Source: CBDCDJ01 sp965215355 (GTDB taxonomy: Bacteria > Deinococcota > Deinococci > Deinococcales > Trueperaceae). Taken from it: 64,000 bases of DNA. Under the pieces are notes generated by a model. That model saw only the letters and a list, made by a program, of their open reading frames with translations, did no database searches and was not told the origin of the DNA. Positions 26,163 through 33,486 of the stretch are shown here, piece by piece; the stretch's first letter is position 1; each line of letters starts with the position of its first letter. Where the stretch lies: NCBI GenBank assembly GCA_965215355.1, contig CBDCDJ010000007.1, positions 2,604,001 to 2,668,000 of the forward strand, read 5' to 3'. Position numbers and translations under genes: made by a program.

Positions 26163-27239
26163 CTACATCTGGATGTTGACCCGCGCGCCCTCCTCCAACA
26201 AATGCACCGCGTCGGAGAAACGCACCACTCGAGAGTGGTAGCCCATCGCCACGGTGTGCGTTCTGGCCCCGTTCTTGAAAAACTTGACGCCGCGCAGCAG
26301 GTCGCCGTCGGTGATGCCGGTCGCGCTGAAGACGATGTTTTTGCCGGGTGCCAAGTCTTCGGTGGTGTAGATTTTTTCGGTCGACGCGCCCATCGCCTCC
26401 AAGCGCTCTTTCTCGGCGTCGTTTCTGGGCTTGAAGCGGCCCTGAATCTCGCCGCCCAGACACTTCATCGCCGCCGCGGCGAGGACGCCCTCGGGCGCGC
26501 CGCCGATGCCCATGACCGCGTGGACGTTGGTGCCGCGCACCGCCGCTGAGAGCGCCGCAATCACGTCGCCGTCGCCGATGAGCTTGACCCGCACGCCGGT
26601 CTCGCGCACCTCTTTGATAAGTTGTTCGTGCCGCGGGCGGTCCAAAATCACCACGGTCAGGTCGCTCACGGCGCGGTCCAGACTCATGGCGACGCCGCGC
26701 AGGTTCGCGGCGACCGGCCAGCTCAGGTCGACCTTGCCCGCGGCGGGCGGCCCGACGATGAGCTTTTCCATGTAGGTGTCGGGCGCTTGGAAAAGCCCGC
26801 CCTTCTCGGCGATGGCGATGACCGCGACCGAGTTGTTGACCAGCCTGGCGGTGATGCCGGTGCCCTCGACCGGGTCGACGGCGATGTCGACCGCCCAAGC
26901 GTCCGGCCCGGCCCGGCCGACCTTTTCACCGATGTAGAGCATCGGCGCTTCGTCGCGCTCGCCCTCGCCGATGACGATTTCGCCGTCGATGTCGAGTTCG
27001 TTCAGGACGCGGCGCATGGCGTCGGTGCCCGCTTGGTCGACAAGGTCCGCGTCACCCTTGCCCGCCACCCGGCTGGCGGCGATGGCCGCTTGCTCGGTCA
27101 CGCGCACCGTGTCGAGGACGAGGGCGCGCTCCATGTCCATGCCGACGCTCTGGCCGGGGATTCGGCTGCTGGGGAGAGATTCGGCATCCTTGTCACCCAT
27201 ATCGCTTGAGGTGTTCCGTTTTTTAGTCATCGGGTTCAT
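26163..27239 (-). CDS. glpX: Fructose-1,6-bisphosphatase class II
   Basis: A gluconeogenic phosphatase of the GlpX type, releasing phosphate from fructose 1,6-bisphosphate. Family motifs: DGEIVIGEGERDEAPMLYIGEKVG and the metal-binding VDIAVDPVEGTGITA, with MGIGGAPEGVLAAAAMKCLGG later. The start is uncertain: ATG 27239 (358 residues), 27230, 27200 and 27140 are all in frame and none has a good ribosome site; homology begins near MERALVLDTVRVTEQ (27134). Divergent from the glycosyltransferase gene. Confidence 0.92.
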   Translation of the reverse strand: MNPMTKKRNTSSDMGDKDAESLPSSRIPGQSVGMDMERALVLDTVRVTEQAAIAASRVAGKGDADLVDQAGTDAMRRVLNELDIDGEIVIGEGERDEAPMLYIGEKVGRAGPDAWAVDIAVDPVEGTGITARLVNNSVAVIAIAEKGGLFQAPDTYMEKLIVGPPAAGKVDLSWPVAANLRGVAMSLDRAVSDLTVVILDRPRHEQLIKEVRETGVRVKLIGDGDVIAALSAAVRGTNVHAVMGIGGAPEGVLAAAAMKCLGGEIQGRFKPRNDAEKERLEAMGASTEKIYTTEDLAPGKNIVFSATGITDGDLLRGVKFFKNGARTHTVAMGYHSRVVRFSDAVHLLEEGARVNIQM

Positions 27240-27359
27240 TGTGGCACAGCCGCTCACGGCGGCGGCGTGGTGTACTCGAGCCGTCACCCGCCACACGCCG
27301 CCCCGACGTGCCCTTTCTCGCAAGTCGGGTGAACGAGTCCGGCTAGGATAGCGGGAGGT

Positions 27360-28289
27360 ATGCCCCGGTTTTCCCTCATCATCCCGACCTACAACCGCGC
27401 GGCGCTGCTGGAACGCACCCTCGCCTCGGTCTTTGCGCAAACGTTTCGAGACTTCGAAATCCTCGTCGTCGACGACGGCTCCACGGACGAAACGCTCTCG
27501 CTGCTTGCAGGGTACGGTGACCGCCTCACCCCGCTGCGCCAGGCCAACCGGGGTCCGGGCAGCGCCCGCAACTTGGGCCTGCGCCACGCGCAGGGCGAGT
27601 ACGTGGTGTTTTTAGACAGCGACGACCTGCTGCTGCCTTGGAGCCTGGCCGTGTACGACGAGGTCGCGCGTGAGCACGCCTGCGCCGTCATCCTGGCTAA
27701 CCCCGTGAAGTTCCGCACCGAGGAAGTGTTTCTCGCCTCGAGCTGCGAACCCTTGGATGTCGGCGTCTGGCCGGACTACCTCGCGGCGGCGCACGCCCGC
27801 TACCCCATCACCGTGGCGGCGGCCGTCCGCGCGGACGTGTTGCGGGCGAGCGGCGGCTTTTTAGAAAAAAACATCTCTTCGGAAGACCACGACCTGTTTT
27901 TGCGGCTCGGCACCGCGCCGGGCTTCGCGTTCGTCACCGCGCCGGTGATTTACGGCTACCGGCAGCACGAGCAGACCAAAACGAACGAGGTCGCGTCTCT
28001 GCTAGCAGGCGTCGACTTTGTGCTGACCAGGGACCGGCGCGGCGAGTACGCGGGCGGCACTGCCCGCCGCAAGGAGCGCGACGTGGTGCTGGCGCGCATG
28101 TTCCGCTACGCGGTCAAACGCTGCTTCGAAACCGGGCACAAAACCGACGGTTACAGGTTGTTTTTGAAAAGTTCCCCTTACTACCCCAAGGCAGGCCTGT
28201 GGCGCGACCTGTACCGGCTGCCCCTGGCCGGGCTCAAGCGGGGGCGCTTTTCCCTTCAGGCCCAGCGCAGTCGGCGCAACTCGACGTAG
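27360..28289 (+). CDS. Family 2 glycosyltransferase
   Basis: A 309-residue GT-A glycosyltransferase. SLIIPTYNRAALLERTLASV at the start, the nucleotide-binding VVDDGSTDETLSLL, and the metal-binding FLDSDDLLLP (DXD-like) are clear; ENISSEDHDLFLR carries the probable acceptor-site acidic residues. No membrane helix, so it is likely cytosolic or peripheral. GGGAGGT precedes the ATG. The sugar and acceptor cannot be named. Its 3' end overlaps a convergent small gene by 34 bp. Confidence 0.9.
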   Translation: MPRFSLIIPTYNRAALLERTLASVFAQTFRDFEILVVDDGSTDETLSLLAGYGDRLTPLRQANRGPGSARNLGLRHAQGEYVVFLDSDDLLLPWSLAVYDEVAREHACAVILANPVKFRTEEVFLASSCEPLDVGVWPDYLAAAHARYPITVAAAVRADVLRASGGFLEKNISSEDHDLFLRLGTAPGFAFVTAPVIYGYRQHEQTKTNEVASLLAGVDFVLTRDRRGEYAGGTARRKERDVVLARMFRYAVKRCFETGHKTDGYRLFLKSSPYYPKAGLWRDLYRLPLAGLKRGRFSLQAQRSRRNST

Positions 28290-28489
28290 AAAGCGCCGCC
28301 CCGGGCGAAAATGTCGTCGACGACGGCCGCCTCCGGGTCGAAGGCGACCTGAAAAGTAACGAAGGACTGGGCGAGTTTGCGGCTCGAGAAAGGTCCGACG
28401 ACGCAGTCCACTTCACCCCGCCAGTCGCCGGGCGAGACCGGTGCCGTTTGTTCTTGAAGCCAAACCGCCGCTGCGTTGAGACTGTCCAC
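28256..28489 (-). CDS. Small hypothetical protein
   Basis: A 77-residue frame from GTG 28489, with strongly GC-ending codons. It reads as a compact alpha-beta protein (VDSLNAAAVWLQEQTAP; SFVTFQVAFDPEAAVVDDIF). No clear ribosome site and no family recognised. It converges with, and overlaps, the glycosyltransferase gene. Confidence 0.5.
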   Translation of the reverse strand: MDSLNAAAVWLQEQTAPVSPGDWRGEVDCVVGPFSSRKLAQSFVTFQVAFDPEAAVVDDIFARGGAFYVELRRLRWA

Positions 28490-28733
28490 ATCTACCAGTG
28501 TCGCCGCGCCTCATGAAACCCGCCCACCCTTTTACTTAGAGACGTGAGTAGACAAGTTCCAAAAGCCGCGTCAGGACACCCTGACCAGGTTTTTCTTGAG
28601 GATGACACGTGAGCGATTCTAAGGGTTGGGGGCAGTCTTGAACACACTCGTGATTGAAGCTCACACGCCTAAAGAACCCAAAGGCCGCTACCTGTTCACG
28701 CTGGCGCTCGGCGCTAACGTGCGAGAGAGTACT

Positions 28734-28771
28734 GGAGCGGAGGGGAGAAACCCTTGTATCCCCTCCGCTCC
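28734..28771 (-). terminator. Hairpin after hisIE
   Basis: GGAGCGGAGGGG (28734-28745) pairs with CCCCTCCGCTCC (28760-28771), a 12-bp stem just after the hisIE stop. Between here and 28490 I see only a doubtful TTG-started frame of 46 codons near 28637 on the plus strand (NTLVIEAHTPKEPKGRYLF), which I do not call. Confidence 0.55.
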
Positions 28772-28774
28772 CTA

Positions 28775-29401
28775 CTAGTTTCGGTGACGCGCAGCTAAAA
28801 CGTCCGTCACCTGCTTTAAACTCAGCCCTCGTTCTTTCAGAAGCACCGTGAGGTGGAACATGAGGTCGGCAGCCTCGCTCAGCAGCTCGTCGTCCTTGCG
28901 CTCCAAGGCGGCGACGACGCTCTCCCCCGCTTCCTCGACGACTTTTTGGGCCACGTAACCCAAACCGCGTTCGTGAAGTTTCGTCACGTATGAACCTTCG
29001 GGCAGGGTTGCCAGGCGGTCGCTCACCACGCGCTCGAGCAGCCCCATCACGTCGCCCAGCGAGGGACTCGCCGCTTCCGTCAAACTGCGGTAAAAACAAC
29101 TTTGAGCGCCCGTGTGGCAAGCCGCGCCGGTTTGCAGCACGCGGTAAAGAACGGCGTCGCCGTCGCAGTCATAACGGACCTCGACCACGTCTTGAACGTG
29201 CCCGCTCGTCGCGCCCTTGCGCCAGAGTTCTCCCCGCGAGCGGCTGAAATAGTGAGCCTGGCGGGTTTGCAGCGTTTTCTCTACGGCTTCGCGGGTCGCC
29301 CAGGCGAACATCAGCACCTCGCCGCTCGAAGCGTCCTGGGTGATGATGGGAATGAGGCCACGCTCGTCGTAGCTCAAATCTGGAAGGCTCGAGGCTGTCA
29401 T
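28775..29401 (-). CDS. hisIE: Bifunctional phosphoribosyl-AMP cyclohydrolase / phosphoribosyl-ATP pyrophosphatase
   Basis: A 208-residue fusion carrying out steps 2 and 3 of histidine biosynthesis. The HisI half (1-110) has GEVLMFAWATREAVEKTL, the zinc/magnesium segment VRYDCDGDAVLY and AACHTGAQSCFYR. The HisE half (115-205) has SYVTKLHERGLGYVAQKVVEEAGESVVAAL and ADLMFHLTVLL. It stands apart from other his genes. There is no ribosome site; TACACT lies 7 bases before the ATG, pointing to a leaderless mRNA. Confidence 0.95.
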   Translation of the reverse strand: MTASSLPDLSYDERGLIPIITQDASSGEVLMFAWATREAVEKTLQTRQAHYFSRSRGELWRKGATSGHVQDVVEVRYDCDGDAVLYRVLQTGAACHTGAQSCFYRSLTEAASPSLGDVMGLLERVVSDRLATLPEGSYVTKLHERGLGYVAQKVVEEAGESVVAALERKDDELLSEAADLMFHLTVLLKERGLSLKQVTDVLAARHRN

Positions 29402-29408
29402 GGCGACC

Positions 29409-29414
29409 AGTGTA
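29409..29414 (-). promoter_or_regulatory. -10 box for a leaderless hisIE transcript
   Basis: TACACT on the minus strand is separated from the hisIE ATG by 7 bases, the same spacing as at mglB. Confidence 0.55.
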
Positions 29415-29445
29415 ACGCCTCACCCCACAGACGGGCTGTAGACAG

Positions 29446-29673
29446 CTAAACTTTCAGCGCGAAGGGCAGCGCGAGGAGCGCCGCGCCGACGACGAGCAGC
29501 CAGAACAAGTTGCCGACCGCGTAGGGGTAAAGACTAGAGTGTCGCCCCGCCAGCAGCGGCTCGTGCCGCTAGCGCTTTTTGCCGTACATGAAGTAAGCCG
29601 CCCCGACACTGCCCGTGACGAGCCCGACGAGGATTTGGGTCAGCATGGCAAGGACTCGAGGCTTTTCGGCCAT
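29446..29673 (-). pseudogene. Small two-helix membrane ORF with in-frame TAG
   Basis: ATG 29673 opens a 34-codon frame with one membrane helix (VLAMLTQILVGLVTGSVGAAYFMY then GKKR), ended by TAG at 29569-29571. The same frame continues for 40 codons with a second membrane helix (NLFWLLVVGAALLALPFALKV) and ends in TAG at 29446. Both parts have coding-like codons. Either the first part is a complete 34-residue protein and the second a separate gene with an unusual start, or the gene is broken, or the amber codon is read through. Confidence 0.5.
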
Positions 29674-29768
29674 CGGTATTTTGAAAACATCATGTCCGAA
29701 TCGTAGCGGAACTTTGCCACCTTGCGGCTCGAACTCACGTTCGGTAGAGAAGCCCCGGTGGCTTCATG

Positions 29769-31154
29769 TCACGACGCGATGACGAGACGATAAATCAACC
29801 CGACGCCCGCACTCACGACCAAGGTGGGAATCATGCCGGTTTTGAAGCGAAACAGCGCGACGAACGCAGCCACGGCGATGAGAAGCGCCATCACGTCGAG
29901 CGTCGCCCAGTCCGGTAGCAACAAGCGCAAGCTGCCGAAGCGCGTCTCGAGCACGGTCGAAAAGACCGCGTTGACGCCGAACCAAACCGCCAAGTTGAGC
30001 ACCACCCCGACCACCGCCGCGGTAATCGCAGACAGGGCCGCGGTGAGCGACCGGTTGCCCCGCAGGTGTTCGATAAAGGGCGCGCCCAAAAAGATGAAGA
30101 AAAAACACGGCGCGAACGTCATCCAAGTCGTCAAGACCGAGCCGAGGACGCCCGCCCAAACAGGGTGCAGTCCAACACCCTGCCGGTAAGCCCCCATAAA
30201 GCCCACGAACTGCGTGACTTGGACGAGCGGGCCGGGCGTGGTCTCGGCCATGCCGAGGCCGTCCAGCATCTCGCCGGGTTGCAGCCAACCGTAAACCTCG
30301 ACCGCCTGCTGGGCGATGAACGCCAGCACCGAGTAGGCACCGCCGAAGGTGACCACCGCCGCTTGAGAAAAGAAAAGCGCAATCTGCGAAAAGACGTTGT
30401 CGGGTCCGAGTACGGCGAGGACGACAAGCAGCGGGACGAGCCAGACGAACAGCCACACCGCGCTGGTTCGAAGCGCGTAGCCCCAGGACGGCGCGGTGTG
30501 AGAGGCTGCCTGGTCTGTGATGACGTACGCCTCGTCCTCATCCGCCCCCACCTGCCGCCCTTTAATCACGTGGAAAAGCTCAGGCTCGAGCTTGCCGCCG
30601 ACGAAACCGGTAAGCCCCGCGGCGAGCACGATGAGGGGAAAGGGCAGCGTGAAAAAGAAGATGGCGACGAAGGCCAGCGCCGCGATGAGCAGCATCATCC
30701 AGTTTTTCAAAACGCGCCTGCCGATGCGGATGACGGCTTCGACCACGAGTGCGAGAACGGCGGCTTTGAGCCCGAAAAAAAGCGCCTCGACGAAGCCGCT
30801 GCTGCTGTAAAGCGCGTAGACGACGCTGAGCGCGAGGATCGACACAAAGCCCGGCAGGATGAAAAGGAGGCCCGCGACGAGCCCGCCCCTCGTTTTGTGC
30901 AACAGCCAACCGATGTAAGTAGCGAGCTGCTGCGCCTCGGGGCCGGGCAGCAACATGCAGTAGTTCATCGCGTGCAGAAAGCGGTTTTCGCTGATCCAGC
31001 GTTTTTCTTCGACCAGCAGCTTGTGCATCACCGCGATTTGCCCGGCGGGCCCGCCGAAGGAGTTGAGCGCCACCCTGACCCAGACGCGCACCGCCTCGGA
31101 GAACGGAATAGAGTGAGGCGCGGCTGCTTCCGCTTTAGGTAACGTTTTTTGCAT
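29769..31154 (-). CDS. chrA: Chromate efflux transporter ChrA
   Basis: A 461-residue bidomain member of the CHR family that expels chromate. Each half starts with a CHR motif: RVALNSFGGPAGQIAVMHKLLVEEKRWI and the LLPGPEAQQLATYIGW segment in the first, and FFSQAAVVTFGGAYSVLAFIAQQAVEVYGW with MAETTPGPLVQVTQFVGF in the second. About 10-12 membrane helices. GGAG precedes the ATG. It lies 27 bp after chrB, forming a chrB-chrA operon. Confidence 0.95.
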   Translation of the reverse strand: MQKTLPKAEAAAPHSIPFSEAVRVWVRVALNSFGGPAGQIAVMHKLLVEEKRWISENRFLHAMNYCMLLPGPEAQQLATYIGWLLHKTRGGLVAGLLFILPGFVSILALSVVYALYSSSGFVEALFFGLKAAVLALVVEAVIRIGRRVLKNWMMLLIAALAFVAIFFFTLPFPLIVLAAGLTGFVGGKLEPELFHVIKGRQVGADEDEAYVITDQAASHTAPSWGYALRTSAVWLFVWLVPLLVVLAVLGPDNVFSQIALFFSQAAVVTFGGAYSVLAFIAQQAVEVYGWLQPGEMLDGLGMAETTPGPLVQVTQFVGFMGAYRQGVGLHPVWAGVLGSVLTTWMTFAPCFFFIFLGAPFIEHLRGNRSLTAALSAITAAVVGVVLNLAVWFGVNAVFSTVLETRFGSLRLLLPDWATLDVMALLIAVAAFVALFRFKTGMIPTLVVSAGVGLIYRLVIAS

Positions 31155-31181
31155 AGGTTCGTTCTCCTTTTTTACACAGGG

Positions 31182-32102
31182 TCAGGTGCTCGAGAACGCA
31201 GCATAGAGCCCCTCGAACACTACAAAGCCGCGCTGCTCGAGCGCCTCGTCGCTCAGCCCTAAGCTCAGCCAGCCGTCCAGCAATGCGTCGAGTCCCGCCG
31301 CTTCGGGGCGCGCGTAGCGCTCGTCCCGCAAATCCAACTCATGAACGATGTGAGCTATCGGGACGAGCGCATCGTCTTCCAGGGCGAACGCCCGGACGAG
31401 GGTCTCGAAGGTGCACAAGCTGCCCGTGTGGCCGAAGTCGGCTTCGGACATGTCGAAACTCACCTCGTCTTCGCCGACCGAGTCGCGGTAAAGAATAACG
31501 GCTTCTGGGTCGATAAACCGCCTGATGAGCCAGGCCGACGCCAGCCGGTCGACGTGAGGTTGCGGGCGCGTGACCCAGGTCTTACCTCGGTAATCAGCTT
31601 TGTTTCTGGTGACGATGTCGGCTTCCTCCGGTGGGCCGGGGAGGAGCCGCTGCTCGAGCCCGGCCAGCCTCGCCGCGACCTGCCGCCCCGCGGGCGAGTC
31701 GAAAAAGTCGACGCGCCGTGCCTCGGTAAAACGGCGTCTCAGTTTGGCTAAGGCTTTGATGGGCTCGAGTTCATTTTCTGCAAGCTTCAAGACGTCTTCC
31801 AACGCGCCCAGTTCGGTAAGCATCTCTGCGTAGGCTTCCGCGCGGGCCTCGTCGAAGCGTGCCACTAAGTCTTTCTCACCCAACCCCTCGAACTCGACCT
31901 TCATAACGACCGCCTCACCGTCCGCGGCTTCTATCTCCTGGGCGAGCCAGGTAAACGACTCTAAACAGTCGGGTCGTTCCGGCAGAACGTAGGTGCCGGT
32001 GACGGGCAGCGCGCCGAGCCGCTGCAAGCGCCGCCACAGCGCCACGCGGGCGCTCGAGGAGGGTTTGTTGGGAAGAGAATAGGAAAGAACCAACCAGCGC
32101 AT
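31182..32102 (-). CDS. chrB: Chromate resistance protein ChrB
   Basis: A 306-residue ChrB-type protein, a chromate-sensing regulator in other bacteria. The N-terminal domain (RWLVLSYSLPNKPSSSARVALWRRLQ) and the C-terminal ChrB domain (TWVTRPQPHVDRLASAWLIRRFID, DMSEADFGHTGSLCTFETLV) are both present. First gene of chrBA. A consensus TATAAT lies 12 bases before the ATG, next to a palindrome, suggesting a nearly leaderless, regulated transcript. Confidence 0.93.
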   Translation of the reverse strand: MRWLVLSYSLPNKPSSSARVALWRRLQRLGALPVTGTYVLPERPDCLESFTWLAQEIEAADGEAVVMKVEFEGLGEKDLVARFDEARAEAYAEMLTELGALEDVLKLAENELEPIKALAKLRRRFTEARRVDFFDSPAGRQVAARLAGLEQRLLPGPPEEADIVTRNKADYRGKTWVTRPQPHVDRLASAWLIRRFIDPEAVILYRDSVGEDEVSFDMSEADFGHTGSLCTFETLVRAFALEDDALVPIAHIVHELDLRDERYARPEAAGLDALLDGWLSLGLSDEALEQRGFVVFEGLYAAFSST

Positions 32103-32114
32103 AAGTTTGAGTGT

Positions 32115-32146
32115 ATTATATATTTCACTTTAAGGCAACATATGTT
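32115..32146. promoter_or_regulatory. Divergent chrB / ArsC-like promoter region with palindrome
   Basis: On the minus strand TATAAT (plus-strand 32115-32120) serves chrB. AACATATGTT (32137-32146) is a perfect palindrome placed about where the chrB -35 box would be and upstream of the divergent gene, so one regulator could control both directions. Confidence 0.55.
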
Positions 32147-32170
32147 ACGATGAAGCTAACGGAGGAGCAT

Positions 32171-32563
32171 ATGGCTAAGCTGGTACTTTTTCTTTGCCCG
32201 CACAACGCCGCCAAGAGTGTCATGGCGACTGCATACTTCAACAAGCGCGTGAGCGACGAACAAGTCGCGGCCACGTCGTTCTCTGCAGGCACCGAACCTG
32301 ACGAGGCTGTCGCGCCGCAGGTCACCGCGCTACTCGACAAAGAAGGCTATGACGGCGCAGCCAAGCCGAGAAAAGTCACGCCGACCGACCTCGAGCAAGC
32401 TGACCTCGTCGTCTCTATAGGCTGCGACCTGAACGACCTGCCACCGACGAACAAACTCGTCACCCTGTGGAACGACGTGCCGATGCCGAGTCGAGATTTG
32501 GAAGGCGCTTGGCTGAGGCTTAAAACTCGCGTGGACGACCTAGTTGGGCAAATGCAGCATTGA
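32171..32563 (+). CDS. ArsC-like low-molecular-weight phosphatase homologue with altered P-loop
   Basis: A 130-residue protein of the low-molecular-weight tyrosine phosphatase / arsenate reductase fold. ATG 32171 is chosen for the GGAGG site; the frame is open 20 codons upstream. The active-site loop reads LFLCPHNAAKSVMA, so the cysteine is present but the arginine of CX5R is replaced by lysine. DLVVSIGCDLNDLP occupies the position of the usual C-terminal acid region. Divergent from chrBA, suggesting a role in oxyanion stress, but catalysis is doubtful. Confidence 0.75.
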   Translation: MAKLVLFLCPHNAAKSVMATAYFNKRVSDEQVAATSFSAGTEPDEAVAPQVTALLDKEGYDGAAKPRKVTPTDLEQADLVVSIGCDLNDLPPTNKLVTLWNDVPMPSRDLEGAWLRLKTRVDDLVGQMQH

Positions 32564-32628
32564 CCCCCGGCACGGCAGCCAAGGCCGGAAAAATCCTCAG
32601 CGTCAGTTTGGGTCGGGACACTGCCTCT

Positions 32629-33084
32629 CTACGCCGAAATCGTCCTGTCCAGCCCTAAGTCCTCAACATCCGAGGCGTAGCACAAAAACCAGGCGTCGTC
32701 GCCTTGCTCATCGTCCACCGCATGAACGATTGCATACATTTCGGGGTCGGCGTGGTAGTCGAGAAGTTCAGCAGCGAGCCGCTGTTCGGCAGCGGTGAGT
32801 TCGCCTAAGTCCTCGGCATCTTCAAAGTCGAAGTCGTACTTTTGGGTCTCGAGCAGCCAGGCGTTGAAGGCTCGCCGCAGGGGTCGGTGCAGGTCGGACG
32901 GGTCGCCGTTGAAGGCCTCGAGCAGGTGCAGCGCCTCGTCTTTGAGCCGGTCCCAAAAGCCGTTTTCGCAGTAAAACAGCGCGACGTAGCGAAGTTCGGA
33001 CACGAGGGCGTCGTCCCAGTCGGTGTGGACGGTGAGGGTGCGCAAATCGGGGTGGCTGAGCATAGGGCGTGCGTTACGGCGCAT
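32629..33084 (-). CDS. Hypothetical acidic protein
   Basis: A 151-residue soluble, acidic protein (for example DFDFEDAEDLGELTAAEQ and VDDEQGDDAWF). No signal, membrane helix or known motif. ATG 33063 (MLSHPDLRTLTVHTDWDD) is an alternative start; neither has a good ribosome site. Convergent with the ArsC-like gene. Confidence 0.6.
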   Translation of the reverse strand: MRRNARPMLSHPDLRTLTVHTDWDDALVSELRYVALFYCENGFWDRLKDEALHLLEAFNGDPSDLHRPLRRAFNAWLLETQKYDFDFEDAEDLGELTAAEQRLAAELLDYHADPEMYAIVHAVDDEQGDDAWFLCYASDVEDLGLDRTISA

Positions 33085-33226
33085 TCGGTATCGGCAACTC
33101 TAACACGAGAAGCCACTTTCGAAAGCTACGTAACCCCGAAGTAGCGCTCAAGTAACGCCTCGTTTTTTAAAGTGCGCCCAGGTAGAAACACAGGGTTTTT
33201 ACCCCATGTTCCGAGAGGAAATGAGC

Positions 33227-33430
33227 ATGAATCCTGCCGAGTACACCACGATGAAACTTGCCGAGAAGCGCATAACGCTGCTGCTCGAGCCGGCCAAAAA
33301 AGACGCCGCCGACAACGAAGCGAAGCAAATGAGCCTGCGCTACCGGCTCGCCCGCCAGTTGGTGCGGCTGGCCGTGAGGCTGGAACCGGGCTTTCTGGGC
33401 GGTGAGTACGAGCCGAACGCAAGGCTCTAA
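33227..33430 (+). CDS. Small basic hypothetical protein
   Basis: A 67-residue, mostly helical protein (KLAEKRITLLLEPAKKDAADNEAKQMSLRYRLARQLVRLAVRL). Start 33227 has AGAGGA about 7 bases upstream; 33206 and 33221 are alternatives. It lies just before the BTAD/NB-ARC regulator on the same strand. No family recognised. Confidence 0.5.
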   Translation: MNPAEYTTMKLAEKRITLLLEPAKKDAADNEAKQMSLRYRLARQLVRLAVRLEPGFLGGEYEPNARL

Positions 33431-33486
33431 CAGGCTTGTCGCACGTCTCGTCTTCCGTCCGTTTTTTTCAAGCTCTACACTGGGAT

